Source: Scolanthus callimorphus
Taxonomy: Eukaryota; Cnidaria; Anthozoa; Actiniaria; Edwardsiidae
Direction: 5' to 3'
DNA: 64,000 nt
Assembly (NCBI GenBank): GCA_033964015.1
Contig: CM066913.1
Location: 19,925,854 to 19,989,853 of the forward strand
The translations under genes were made by a program, and so were the position numbers. The notes below the pieces were generated by a model. That model did no database searches and had not been told where the DNA came from. It saw only the letters and a program-made list of their open reading frames with translations. Shown here in pieces: positions 42,394 to 53,066 of the stretch. Each line of letters opens with the position of its first letter. Positions within the stretch are counted from its first letter, which is position 1.

Positions 42394-45300
42394 CTAAAAC
42401 AATTAACAACTACATTAGAAACAAAATTTCAGGGAATGCGCTGTGGCCAAAATTCTTGCACATAACTAGTTACATGACCCCCACCCCCCATTATTATCGT
42501 AACATACATTTTTAGAATCCTCAGGGTGTCTAGAAACTGGTAATCTCATTTAATCACAAAAATGTGGCAAAATGGTAATCGTGGGACACTTTTTCGAGCT
42601 GTTAACTTTCAAAATCAGTTTCTAGACATTCTAAAGATTCTAAAAATGTATGTTTTGATAATAGTTCCATGGAATGCTTGTGAACCCCCTCTACCGATTG
42701 GACTACATGTGAAACCATTGTATGCACTGGATGGCTTTGCTAAAAGGACAACAAGTAAAAAGTAATAAGGTAACACATTCATAAACACTTCTGATGAGAA
42801 CATATGTAAGGTTTCTCTATTTCTACACGAAATGTACCTGCACTGATTTGTTAAGGTTGCATACGATTTCTGGACTTTTTAGAGTTGCAGCATAATTATG
42901 ACTTATGGAATTTTTTGGAAAGTTGGGGTTAGGGATTTTGTACCGAAAATTAGACTAGTAGAAGCTTTCTGAATGACAAAAATCCTGGATTTTCCAGGAC
43001 GTCTTTAGGTATTTTCCAGGAGTTTTGGGGGGTAGAAATGCCCCCTCACCCCCAAAAAACATGATAAGTATGGAGGATGTCATAATTTGTCGCCCAAAAT
43101 CAGATTCTTGAGACTGACTGATTCAACCACATTTGAGTTGAAACATTTTTCCAGGAGTTTACCAGGATTTTCCTTAAAATTCCAGGACTTTCCAGGAAGG
43201 AAATGAAAATCCAGGATATCCTGAGAGATTTTCACTGCTGATTAATTGAATAACACAAGAATTAGCACAAGCTTATCAACTTTCATAGCTGCAGCCAGCT
43301 TATTTGGAGGCTAGCTCTACATAATTTGAGAAATTTTGGTACAATCATCATACAGTACTGGGGGTGACCATGATATTGTTTTACATTTCAGAGACAAGAT
43401 CAGTACTGTAGGGGAGATCCAGTACTGTAGCAACTGACAATGACTTACCTGTGTATCAAATCTGTCCAATGGATGCGCCTCCTCTGCAAGTATTTGTACT
43501 GTGGAGTCTGCGTTCACTGTAACTGAACCGCTACTGACTGGCAAAAGACAGCAAACACAAACATTTTTAAACACTAAATACCAGAAGGCCCATAGATGAC
43601 AGATGACATGAATCCCCTATCCCCCCTTCCATGGGGGGATAGGGGATGCATGTTTTCTGGAACCACACATTGTACATTTTAACTTATGTAACACTCACCA
43701 AAATATTTAGTAGTGCCAGTACCCTCATAGACAGTAAGTACCCCTGGGGAGAGGGTCTGTAAGGTTGGTACATGGCTAGGTAAAATACCAAAGCTGCCAA
43801 CACTGGAGGAAACATCCACTTGGGCTACAGCAGCATTTTTATAAAAGCTCTGTCAAGACAAAAGAAGCATCAGAAGGCATCAAATACAGGGGTTTCAATA
43901 GAAGGTGTCAATCAGCAGTGAACTGTTTTGCTGCTTTGCAAAGTGCATGCTCAGGCTAGTGTTTAATTTCTGGTTATTTTGCAAAACGAAGAAAATTGGA
44001 AACTTGCATCAACTTGTGTACACTTGCGATGTGGTGGCCTGGTACGCCACGAAATGTAATAACTCGCACAAAATGTAATACTAACACAAAATGTAATAAC
44101 TTTTGCCACAAAATGTAATACTAATGCAAAATGTATTAACTTTTGCCACAAAATGTAATAACATGCCTAACGCAAAATGTAATAACTTTTGCCACAAAAT
44201 GTAATACTTCAAATCAACACAAAATGTAATATCTTGTGGCACAAAATGCAATACCAAAATTTTATTTAAATAAAAACAAAGGTTTAGTAATAGAAAAGTT
44301 GGGGAGTTGTATACGGTCGCAATTTGTAATAATTGTCGCAATTTGTAATGTAGGTTCCATGACATATTTTCATATATATCTGACAAATTTGTTTTGTCAG
44401 TTGGATCTGACATGGAGCAGATTTAGATTTTGCACGGATTTCCAGCATCGACTTGCAACCAACAGAATAACTGTGTTTTTATTCAGTAAGTATCAGTATC
44501 TCAGATCAAAATTATGGAGTAAGCTGCCTGTGGCTGTTAGGGTCCCCCTGTTAGGTCTTTCTGTCTATCGATCTGTATTGTTTGGCGATGCGACTTGAAT
44601 TTTGGTGAGATGATCATTTGAATTGGACCAAATTCGTAATTCGTTGTGCCCATTTCAGATCACGTGGCATTCATTTGAATAATCTTTCTTTATATTCATT
44701 CAATATATTTTCTCGCTTCTGATTGGTTGAGCACCACCGGTGAATGGATAAGTTGAACAATTATTGAACGTGTGACGTCACATGCTTGTAGGTAGGCTGG
44801 CAAACTGCCTGTTATCTTAAAGACGTAAAGCAGTGAAATTCAATTTGAATGAATATTAAAACAATTTAAAGTTTGAATCAATAATAAAACAATTAATGAA
44901 TTCTGCTTCGTATGATGTGGAGAATTATTCAGATCTCAAGGGGCCATCCACATCGGCCTCGATGAATAACACCCCCTCGATCTGAATAATTCTCCACATC
45001 ATACTCAGTGGAATTCATTAATTGCTAATTGTTTGGGCTGCTTGCTTCCATATTCTCATATCCTTCGGTGTGTAGCTGAAAAACAAACAAAGAATACTTG
45101 GGGGAATTCCATGATCATTTAGTCCCGTTTAGTTCACAGCAATTGAAAGATGTCCGTGGTAATATTATTTTAGGTATTACATTTTGTGGCAAACATTACA
45201 TTTTGTGTTAAGTGTGCTATTACATTTTGTGGCAAAAGTTATTACATTTTGTGTTAGTATTACATTTTGTGTTAGTATTACATTTTGTGGCAAAAGTTAT

Positions 45301-48300
45301 TACATTTTGTGTTAGTATTATATTTTGTGCGAATTATTACATTTTTGTGGCGTAACAGGCCAAACAAGATGCAAGTTGTATAAAAATTTGAACATGTTCA
45401 ATGTGGATGCAAGTAAACACAAGTCATTCCAAGTCCGTGCAAGGAGCAAAGCTTGTGTCAACCTGGCCAGGGCTATACAGTATGACAAAAAAATGAGTGT
45501 TTTTTGAAGTTTTTTCTGCAGTTATTGAGAGCTAATATGGACCCACTACAAATGCCAACCATTAGTATGAATGATAATGAAAGATAATTTAGATCTTTCA
45601 TTTGACAATCAGAAATGGACTTCATTAATCAACTGCCAACCACCTAATAGTATGGCTCATTGCATTTGGCACAACAAAACAGGAGATGGTTGTGTTGAAA
45701 AATTGGCGTTTGTGGCGGGGCATTCAACTCTCAATAAATTCAAGAAAAAAGTTTCAAGAACACCCATTCTTTATGTAAGCATTAGAGCATAACTATCTAT
45801 GACTTTATCGGCACAATAGAGCCAAGTGATGTTGAGAGAGACACAAGAACGTCAATAACAGATATTTTTCTTTCATTACTCAGCAGACTGATGCACTGCC
45901 CAGATATGGTAGTTGAAATTCCAATATCTTACTCCTGTAAATGACATTTCTACTGCGATATCTATCATCAGGGCAAAATTTAATTTGCTGATCTTGTTAA
46001 AGATGTAGTAAAGCTAATCTATTATGGAATGTTTTTGTGCTGTTCTGAATAATAAAACCATTATCCTGCTTGATTTTGAAGAATATCTTCCGATTTAGCC
46101 AACAGGGTTCGTACAGTACAGTCTGGATGTATGTTAACACTTTTTTCGTGTAGTGTGGGTGTAGTGTGGGTGTAGTGTGCATGTAGTGTGGGTGTAGTGT
46201 GGGTGTAGTGTGGGTGTAGTTTGGGATTGAGTGTACTACACTCAGCAAACTACACACAGATTTCTACCTAATTATCGAGCTGAGATCAAGAGTATGCAAA
46301 CATGCTTAGCGGACTAAAGCGTGTCGACATTAATCTTCGACTATTCCACTTCACTGTAGGACTTTGCGTTTGAAGTTAACAAGATAACTCTTTTAATAAA
46401 CAACGCATCGGAATGAAACTTATATCAAATTGATCCTTGGGACCTAGTGAATTTGTTTCGTACCTTTTTCCGATGCGAAGTTTACAGCGCGAATGAAAAT
46501 AGCGCACAAGCATGTTCAACTGACTGAAGCGTGCTTTGAGTCTTTTCACGTTCGAGTTGCCGACTTCACTCTAGAACTTTGCGTTTGAAGTTTACAAGAT
46601 AACTCTTCTAATAAACAACGGATCGCGACAAATCTTATATCAAATTAATCTTTGAGACCTAGCGAATGCGTTTGTAACAGTATTTCCGATGCGAAGTTTA
46701 CAGCGCGAATGAAAATAGCGCACAAACATGTTCAACTGACTGAAGCGTGCTTTGAGTCTTTTCACGTTCGAGTTGCCGACTTCACTCTAGAACTTTGCGT
46801 TTGAAGTTTACAAAATAACTCTTCTAATAAACAACGGATCGCGACGAATCTTATTTCAAATTAATCTTTGAGACCTAGCGAATGCGTTTGTAGCAGTATT
46901 TCCGATGCGAAGTTTACAGCGCGAATGAAAATAGCGCACAACATGTTCAACTGACTGAAGCGTGCTTTGAGTCTTTTCACGTTCGAGTTGCCGACTTCAC
47001 TCTAGAACTTTGCGTTTGAAGCTTACAAAATAACTCTTCTAATAAACAACGGATCGCGACGAATCTTATATCAAATCAATCTTTGAGACCTAGCGAATGC
47101 GTTTTTAACAGTATTTCCGATGCGAAGTTTACAGCGCGAATGAAAATAGCGCACAAACATGTTCAACTGACTGAAGAGTGCTTTGAGTCTTTTCATATTC
47201 GAGTTGCCGACTTCACTCTAGAAGTTTGCGTTTGAAGTTTACAAGATAACTCTTCTAATAAACAATGGATCGCGATGAATCTTATATCAAATTAATCTTT
47301 GAGACCTAGCGAATGCGTTTTTAACAGTATTTCCGATGCGAAGTTTTCAGCGCGAGGTAAAACAGCGCATAAAATATGCTTCAAGCGCAAAGTTCTAGAG
47401 TGAACGGCAAGTCGAACATGAAAAGACTCAAAGCACGCTTCAGTCAGTTGAACATGTTTGTGCGCTATTTTCATTCGCGCTGTAAACTTCGCATCGGAAA
47501 TACTGTTGAAAACGCATTCGCTAGGTCTCAAAGATTTATTTGATATAAGATTCGTCACGATCCGTTGTTTATTAGAAGAGTTATCTTGTAAACTTCAAAC
47601 GCAAAGTTCTAGAGTGAAGTCGGCAACTCGAACTGAAAAGACTCAAGCACGCTTTCGTCATTTGAGCAAATTTTATGCGCTGTTTTACCTCGCGCTGAAA
47701 CTTCGCGTCGGAAATACTGTTAAAAACGCATTCGCTAGGTCTCAAAGATTAATTTGATATAAGATTCGTCACGATCCGTTGTTTATTAGAAGAGTTATCT
47801 TGTAAACTTCAAACGCAAAGTTCTAGAGTGAAGTCGGCAACTCTAACTGAAAAGACTCAAAGCACGCTTCAGTCAGTTGAACATGTTTGTGCGCTGTTTT
47901 ACCTCGCGCTGAAACTTCGCGTCGGAAATACTGTTAAAAAGGCATTCGCTAGGTCTCAAAGATTAATTTGATATAAGATTCGCCACGATCCGTTGTTTAT
48001 TAGAAGAGTCATCTTGTAAACTTCAAACGCAAAGTTCTAGAGTGAAGTCGGCAACTCGAACATGAAAAGGTCCAAAAGACGCTTTAGTCAGTTCAATATG
48101 TTTGGGCGCTATTTTCCCTCGCGCTGGAAACTTCGCATTTAAAAAAAAGAAGTTCTCTAGGTCTCATAGATTAATTTGGTACAAATTTCATCGCGATCAG
48201 TTTTCTATTTGAATAGTTATCAAAGGCTTTTCCAACGTTAAACTAAACTGTCGGCTCGGAAGCTTACGTTACCGAGCATACTTTTTAAATAAGCCGATTC

Positions 48301-50023
48301 ATTCGGCGAGCTTTATTCAAGTTATCCCTGCATTCCTGCATAACAAAGGAAAACTACACGCACTTTTCGTGTAATACTACACCCACACTCCACCCACACT
48401 CCACCCACACTACACGCACACTACACCCACACTACACGCGTGTAAGTGTTAACATACATCCAGACTGTACTGTACACTTCCTGAAGTCTTTGATTATTTA
48501 CCAGGAGTTTGTATTGGGTAGAAAAGCCCCCCCCCCCCAAAAAAAAAAAAAATGATAAGTCTGGATAATGTCATAATTTGCAACCCCAAATCAGATTCAC
48601 GAAACTGACTAATTCAACCACATTTTTCCAGACGTTTTCCAGGATTTTCCTTAAAATCCCAGGACATTCAAGGACTTTCCAGGAAAGAAATGAAAATTCA
48701 AGACATTCCAGGATTTCTAGGATGCATACGAACCCTGAGCCAACTTGGGTCTGCATCCCTTGTGTCCCTTGTTGGCTGAGTATCAGACATTAGTCAAATC
48801 ACACTAGTGGTCTATTATCAATGCTGTGTTCTGATTGGTTGAGCTACTAGTAGGCTATAAGTTATAGCCTACTAGTAGCGAAAAGTGTCGGATTTGAAAG
48901 CCAGAAAATGGCAAATGACCAGAACAAAAACGTTTTTTTTGGCAAAACAAATTGACCTACTAGTGTGATTTGACTAAAACAATTATTCCTCTCGCCCTCA
49001 TGGCCCATTCGGCCTCGAGGAATAATTGTTAAATATTCCATAGCTGTCAACTCACCCGCATTGGGCGGATGTCACAAGATTTTAAAGCCTGTCACACACA
49101 TAATTTACCGCATTTCACCTGCATTGACACTTGGACAAAAATGGGTTGACAAAGTATGATATTCTGTGCAATCTTGCAGGATAATGGTTAACTTTCTCCC
49201 AAAAAAATAGATTCTGGTGTCATTTGAGGTTGACATCTCAGAGGTGTTGTTCTATCAAAACATGTAGAGTTTCAATCGAGCCGTTTCAATTTCAAGCATG
49301 TGGGTTGCAAATTTCTATCACATGACGTGATAGAAGTTGTCACGTGAAGTTGTCACGTGACCAAAGGCTTAAAAAGACCAAAAATTTAACATGCGACTAA
49401 GCACTGACAGTCAGTGCTCAGTCACATGTCCAATTTTTGGTCATCACGTGATATAAAACAGTACCCGTGGGTTCGAAATTTCAATGGCGGAATTGAAACT
49501 CTACCTGTTTTGATAGTATTTTCAATTACTAAGCTGGGATGAGACAAATTACAACTTCAAATAGATTGTTTATGAGATCAGTACAACTAACTGAGAGAAA
49601 CACAAAACAGTCAATTATTCAATTAGAGCCATTTTAACAAATTATGTTGAGCTCGAGACAGCTACGAAGGAAATACAACAAAAAGACTGTGACAGCCTTA
49701 ACTTAGTTCTATGGGTATGGGTTTGTAATAGTATTGCAAACACCCAGCATCATATACTGTACCATGTGCACTGTAGCTGAAGTCTTCAGTCTCCAGCCAG
49801 AAAAATATAAAAGTTTTCTAAAAGCAAGGGGGCTTATACAAACTTGGTCGTGTACACTTTATTGAACTGAAGAAAGCTTAACTTATCTTACCTCCGTTGG
49901 AGAGCCAAAAGTAAGGGACATCGCTGGTCTCCCGTCTACATCATTTGCCAGACATCTCCTTAAGCTTACCCCTAAAGGTCTTCTGCAAACTCGAAGAGCA
50001 TTCCTTGAAAAAGAGGAGAGCAT
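42271..50023 (-). CDS. ATP5F1D: Mitochondrial ATP synthase subunit delta (F1 central stalk)
   Basis: Four coding exons (50,023-49,892; 43,849-43,699; 43,537-43,449; 42,393-42,271) give 164 residues; the human precursor has 168. The order is: arginine-rich transit peptide (MLSSFSRNALRVCRRPLGVS), then MSLTFGSPTE; the beta-sandwich with VDVSSSVGSFGILPSHVPTL and SPGVLTVYEGTGTTKYF; VSSGSVTVNADSTVQILAEE; and a C-terminal two-helix hairpin ending EALVKAM. The protein belongs to the rotating stalk of F1Fo ATP synthase and couples the c-ring to the gamma subunit. All junctions are GT-AG and phases match. The ATG at 50,023 is chosen because upstream in-frame sequence has no ATG. Intron 1 (6.04 kb) is packed with repeats. 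Confidence 0.97.
42980..43230. repeat. TTTCCAGGATTTTCC dispersed repeat, copy 1 (intron 3)
   Basis: Shares with 48,500-48,740 the blocks ATTTTCCAGGA, GATAAGT.TGGA.AATGTC, TGACT.ATTCAACCACATTT and AGGATTTTCCTTAAAAT.CC. No TIR is evident at this copy. Confidence 0.8.
43449..43537 (-). CDS. ATP5F1D: ATP5F1D exon 3
   Basis: 89 bp, phase 1 in and phase 0 out (CAG|GTAAGT). Encodes SSGSVTVNADSTVQILAEEA, the most conserved block of the metazoan protein. Confidence 0.97.
43699..43849 (-). CDS. ATP5F1D: ATP5F1D exon 2
   Basis: 151 bp, phase 0 in and phase 1 out (TTTG|GTGAGT). Encodes SFYKNAAVAQVDVSSSVGSF and GILPSHVPTLQTLSPGVLTV of the beta-sandwich. Confidence 0.97.
44037..45361. mobile_element. Palindromic minisatellite element P3 (ATP5F1D intron 1)
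   Basis: 1,325 bp. TIR GGCCTGGTACGCCAC, followed by about nine units of CACAAAATGTAATAACTTTTG type (20-25 bp) at the left. The right array (45,170-45,350) is inverted, and then the complementary TIR. The unit order near both ends matches (TCGCACAAAAT, CTAACACAAAATG). The core carries MITE M3 copy 2. No transposase. Confidence 0.9.
44648..45120. mobile_element. MITE family M3, copy 2, split by a nested element
   Basis: Matches 23,687-23,818 at CCCATTTCAGATCACGTGGC...AATCTTTCTTT and, after 45,036, GTTTGGGCTGCTTGCTTCCATA...AAAGAATACTT. The intervening 44,692-45,035 is a separate insertion with a strong hairpin (44,892-44,938 / 44,978-45,024, GATGTGGAGAATTATTCAGA). Confidence 0.82.
45362..46052. 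other. ATP5F1D intron 1, unassigned part
   Basis: A 73-codon plus ORF at 45,571 has no known domain. Bases 45,795-45,860 match the MITE at 61,674 (GACTTTATCGGCACAATAGA, GAGAGACACAAGAACGT). Confidence 0.4.
46053..46100. repeat. MITE family M4, half copy
   Basis: AAACCATTATCCTGCTTGAT through GATTTAGCC corresponds to one arm of the element at 40,684-40,798. It immediately precedes the insertion at 46,102. Confidence 0.75.
46111..48475. mobile_element. Palindromic satellite element P4 (ATP5F1D intron 1)
   Basis: 2,365 bp. Perfect 32 bp TIR beginning GTACAGTACAGTCTGGATGT, then a TAGTGTGGGTG minisatellite on both sides. Next come about five copies of a 216 bp satellite (46,300-47,350) facing about four inverted copies (47,380-48,240). 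The unit includes AAGCGTGCTTTGAGTCTTTT, CTCTAGAACTTTGCGTTTGA and AATCTTTGAGACCTAGCGAA. The mirror point is near 47,370. No ORF with a domain. It sits inside hAT-like termini (AGGGTTCGTA at 46,103 and TACGAACCCT at 48,727) with AGCCAAC on both flanks. Confidence 0.92.
46300..48240. repeat. 216-bp satellite in two opposed arrays
   Basis: TGAAGCGTGC or its equivalent recurs at 46,525, 46,741, 46,956 and 47,172 (spacing 215-216). On the right the inverted AAGCACGCTTCAGTCA recurs about every 215-220 bp. Units next to the centre on both sides share the variant CGCGAGGTAAAACAGCGCAT, so both arms grew from one palindromic seed or were homogenised. Confidence 0.93.
48500..48738. repeat. TTTCCAGGATTTTCC dispersed repeat, copy 2
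   Basis: Second copy of the repeat at 42,980, here ending in TACGAACCCTG, a hAT-like terminus whose partner AGGGTTCGTA lies at 46,103 beyond element P4. P4 therefore probably inserted into this hAT-type MITE. Confidence 0.75.
48790..48977. mobile_element. MITE family M2, copy 2
   Basis: Same TIRs as the copy at 19,388 (TTAGTCAAATCACACTAGTG / CTAGTGTGATTTGACTAA) and the shared core AGGCTATAAGTTATAGCCTA. It lies in ATP5F1D intron 1. Confidence 0.88.
49252..49520. mobile_element. Foldback MITE in ATP5F1D intron 1
   Basis: CTATCAAAACATGTAGAGTT and AACTCTACCTGTTTTGATAG form the ends. An internal hairpin (GACCAAAAATT...AATTTTTGGTC) lies at 49,376-49,442. Confidence 0.88.
49892..50023 (-). CDS. 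ATP5F1D: ATP5F1D exon 1 (transit peptide)
   Basis: 132 bp from ATG to donor GGAG|GTAAGA. It encodes an Arg- and Ser-rich, acid-poor N-terminus suited to mitochondrial import, then DVDGRPAMSLTFGSPTE, where the mature protein begins. Confidence 0.93.
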
Positions 50024-50052
50024 TTCGCGAAGATTTTTGTGGCTAAAGCCGG

Positions 50053-50068
50053 GAAACAAGATGGCCGC
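50053..50068 (-). promoter_or_regulatory. YY1-like element upstream of ATP5F1D
   Basis: GGCGGCCATCTTG on the minus strand, about 30-45 bp before the ATG. This motif (AAGATGGCGGC in reverse) is common at transcription starts of nuclear mitochondrial and ribosomal genes in animals. Function inferred. Confidence 0.45.
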
Positions 50069-50401
50069 CAAAAGACAACTCGTGGGTAGTACCCAGGCCC
50101 TTATCTGTTTCTCAGTCGAACAAAATGATCAGCGGTTGGTTCCGAAGTTTTGTGAGTTATTTACCGGCTTGGTCAAAATATTTCGCTTTACGGAGTTCCA
50201 TCGGCCTGGAAAATTTTGACCTCGGCCGGTAAATAACTTTTTTTTTATGAAAACAAGCGCGCGCAAATGGCTATGAACGCAGAATTATTTAACGAATTCT
50301 TTGGAAAAAAGTAAGTATTTAACAACTGGGGCAATTTAGATTGTGCTCCAACGTTTGGACAACCTTTTGAGTCTTGAGCAACTTTTTGTAGTTAGCGCAA
50401 C

Positions 50402-50753
50402 TACGTGACCCGGTCACCCTTAAAATGAGCAGATTCACCCAAATGATGCTCCAAAATGAAAAGAGCATACTGATTTTAGTTAAAAGCCCAAATTTGAGCC
50501 CGCTACAATGCGGAACTCAAAGAATGGGAGCAAAAATAAAACTTGCTTTTTTAGTAGGGTTCGTATGATTGGATTGCAAGGCTTGCAATCCAATCATACA
50601 AACCTTGTAAAATGAACAGTTTTCTTTTTGCTCTCCCTCTTCGCGTATACATCGTATAGAGCTGAAACTCTGCCTTTTTACTGGTGCTCTTTTCATTTCT
50701 GAACATTATTTGGGTGAAGCTGCCCGTTTAAAAGGTGACCGGGTCACGTGACC
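50402..50753. mobile_element. TIR element upstream of ATP5F1D
   Basis: ACGTGACCCGGTCACC and GGTGACCGGGTCACGT at the ends, with GTTTAAAAGG, TTCACCCAAAT and GAAAAGAGCA also inverted. An internal near-perfect palindrome (GTATGATTGGATTGCAAG and its exact complement, 1 nt loop) is at 50,563-50,599. Confidence 0.9.
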
Positions 50754-51007
50754 ATCTGTTGCAAAAGGCCTATTTTCGGAATAAGACCAATTTTTGAGCA
50801 ATAACAGTTTAAGTAAAAAAGTCACAAATGAAATTTTAAAGTTAAAAAAACGCCAAATCTTCGTAAATGCGGTTAGAAAACATCCTACAGAATGTAATAC
50901 AAAATTAATATTAGACTTTCTCAAAGTCCGTCGTTCCGCTTTTTTTTAATTGACGCGCAATCTATGAATGCCTACTAGAGGCCATGAGGGCGAGAGGAAT
51001 AATTGTT

Positions 51008-51117
51008 TTAGTCAAATCACGCTAGTAGGTCCATTTGTATAGCTAAAAACGTTTTCAGGTCTTGTCATTTCCCATTTTCTGGCTTTCAAATCCGACACTT
51101 TTCGCTTCTAGTAGCCT
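51008..51117. mobile_element. MITE family M2, truncated copy 3
   Basis: Left TIR TTAGTCAAATCACGCTAGTA and core CATTTTCTGGCTTTCAAATC match the copy at 19,388. The right TIR is missing after about 51,117. The same outside flank (GGCCATGAGGGCGAGAGG) is present at 50,982. Confidence 0.85.
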
Positions 51118-52441
51118 GTCCTTTACAGTCAATATTTTCACACCAATCGAATCAGCACATTTACTTGATTTGAGGAAAAGGAAAAAAAGATAGGACCATA
51201 CTTCCAGACAAAGAGCTGAAGCGTCGTATGGCGACCTTACGGTTCTTACGCCCACGCCAGAGATTTCGGCCCTGACAGTCGCTATCCTGGTGTTGAATTG
51301 CTCAGTAGCTAGATACCTATGGGTGAGAGTACGCCCGGCCACCAGACCATATAAGGGCGCCCCTTGTACCGTTAGTGAACAATCAATCAACATTTATTAT
51401 GCATTACCAACGTATTTATAGGCCTGATGAGTGTGTAAGAAATCCATGTGGGAAACTTTGGTTTTCTTTTTAACTAGCTCATCTAACGGGTATGTTTCAC
51501 ACAGTTGCCGTTTAGCATGTTTTACTCATCATAATCCAATAGAAGCTTTACATTAGAAAATGAGAGAATGAGTTTGTTTATAACAGTTTCCCTTTGCGCA
51601 TGCGCACACACGTCATCTCGTCTAATTTTACTTTTCCGTTGTTGGCAAAATCCCTTAGAAGAACATTGGTAATGGCCGATCGAAATATCTATATTATAAT
51701 ATTTTAAGCCGTTTGAAAAGGCTCCGATCGAGGTGGAAAGCCTGTCGAGTTAACTGCCACCGTGGATGTGATGCATATCACTCACAGGGGAGCAAGCTGG
51801 TTTTAGTTTTTTGAAATCGATGCGAGGAGAGAATCGCTGTCCGCCATGTTTGGCGTTGCTTCACAAAGAAAGCTAAATTTTCCGTGAATGAAAGCTTGAA
51901 ATTTCGACCATTCGTTTAACGGGAGCCATCCATTTTAGCCGAATTAGTTTTGTTTTTACAATTTGTAGCTCAAACCCGGGTAAATGTTGTTGTTTTAGGC
52001 TTTGTTTAGCAAAAAAGTGATCTCGGGAGCTCCATGTTCCTTCGCATGGATGTGCCTGGGAAGCCATTTGAGTGCGCGCGCCAAGGGAACAACAAGCAAA
52101 AAACTCCGAGCTGAGTTGCTTGGCTGCTGAATATTGAAGTCGTTTTCGGGTTTCAGATCATTAAATGTTTTAAAATCACTAAGCGATCAGTACCTCAAAA
52201 CACTTTAGGTGACGATTTCAAAAGTCAAAGTACTGAGGGGGGCAGTGTTTGTAAATAGAAAATAATTAGGAAGTCAAGATTCACTTTGAAATATTATAAA
52301 ATTCACTTTCTTTGTAAAACGCTTTCTTTAAATTCATCCAAACTGTTTAATCATGGGTCTTTGCGCCCAAACATCACAATTTTCAAGTGCGTGCACCAAG
52401 GAAAAACAGGCACCTGCAGCCTACAGCAGAAAAGTTGTTAA
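51118..52441. other. Unassigned sequence
   Basis: A minus ORF at 51,393-51,055 (RTLTHRYLATEQFNTRIATV) has no recognised domain. TTTGCGCATGCGCACACACG at 51,594 is an NRF1-like palindrome, and 51,655-51,688 is a decayed Penelope-type motif (GATCGAAATATC). TTTTTATCGCC-type repeats are absent. Confidence 0.3.
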
Positions 52442-52665
52442 CCCATTTACACGACAGAAATATTTGGCACGGCTCGGATAAAAGTGGTTCTCTACCTCGC
52501 CACGTAGTCCCGGCACGGATGACGTTTCGGTCGGGCTCTGACAAAATTCGTACGGCAAAGCCATTTACACAGCGCAAATGTACCCGAGCCGTGCAATTAA
52601 ATTTGGTACCCGTACCACTTTTTAACCGAGCCGTGCCAAAAAAACACTATCCTGTAAATGGGGCT
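52442..52665. mobile_element. MITE family M5, copy 1
   Basis: CCCATTTACACGAC... and its inverted GTAAATGGGGC end, with TTGGCACGGCTCGG/CCGAGCCGTGCCAA inside. About 88% identical by eye to the copy at 52,837. Confidence 0.9.
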
Positions 52666-52779
52666 TTTGTTTTGCCATACGGTTCAAAGACACCCTTCAA
52701 AACCTGAGTGAATTTATTCACGGGTAATTATCAACTAGTCGAAATAATTATCGTTTAAGCTGTTCGTCGACCTTTCATT

Positions 52780-52785
52780 ATAATA

Positions 52786-52818
<33 letters not shown>

Positions 52819-52826
52819 TTATATTA
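52780..52826. repeat. ATT microsatellite
   Basis: About 12 ATT units, immediately left of MITE M5 copy 2. Confidence 0.9.
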
Positions 52827-52836
52827 GTTTTCTCAA

Positions 52837-53066
52837 GCCCCATTTACACGACGGAAATTTTTGGCACGGCTCGGATAAAAATGGTTCTTGGACTACCTCG
52901 CCACGTAGTCCCGGCACGGATGAAATTTCGGTCGGGCTCTGACAAAATTTAGTACGGCAAAGCCATTTACACAGCGCAAATATACCCGAGCCGTGCCATT
53001 AAATTTGGTACCCGTACCACTTTTTATCCGAGCCGTGCCAAAAAATCCATGTCGTGTAAATGGGGC
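52837..53066. mobile_element. MITE family M5, copy 2
   Basis: TIRs GCCCCATTTACACGACGGAA and its inverted form ending GTAAATGGGGC. Same interior as copy 1 (CTACCTCGCCACGTAGTCCC, TTCGGTCGGGCTCTGACAAA). Same orientation, 395 bp apart. Confidence 0.92.

Noticed and set aside
44236..44598. 120-residue plus ORF as a LINE C-terminus (LRSKLWSKLPVAVR)
   Set aside because: The similarity to the common LWN.LP phrase of LINE proteins is too short, there are no other motifs, and it lies in the core of P3.
46300..48240. CRISPR-like array
   Set aside because: Units of 216 bp have no short repeat/spacer structure, are in two orientations, and the genome is eukaryotic.
49883..50071. Start of ATP5F1D at 50,071
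   Set aside because: That position is a TTG codon (in TTGGCGGCCATC); the first in-frame ATG is at 50,023, directly followed by a typical transit peptide.
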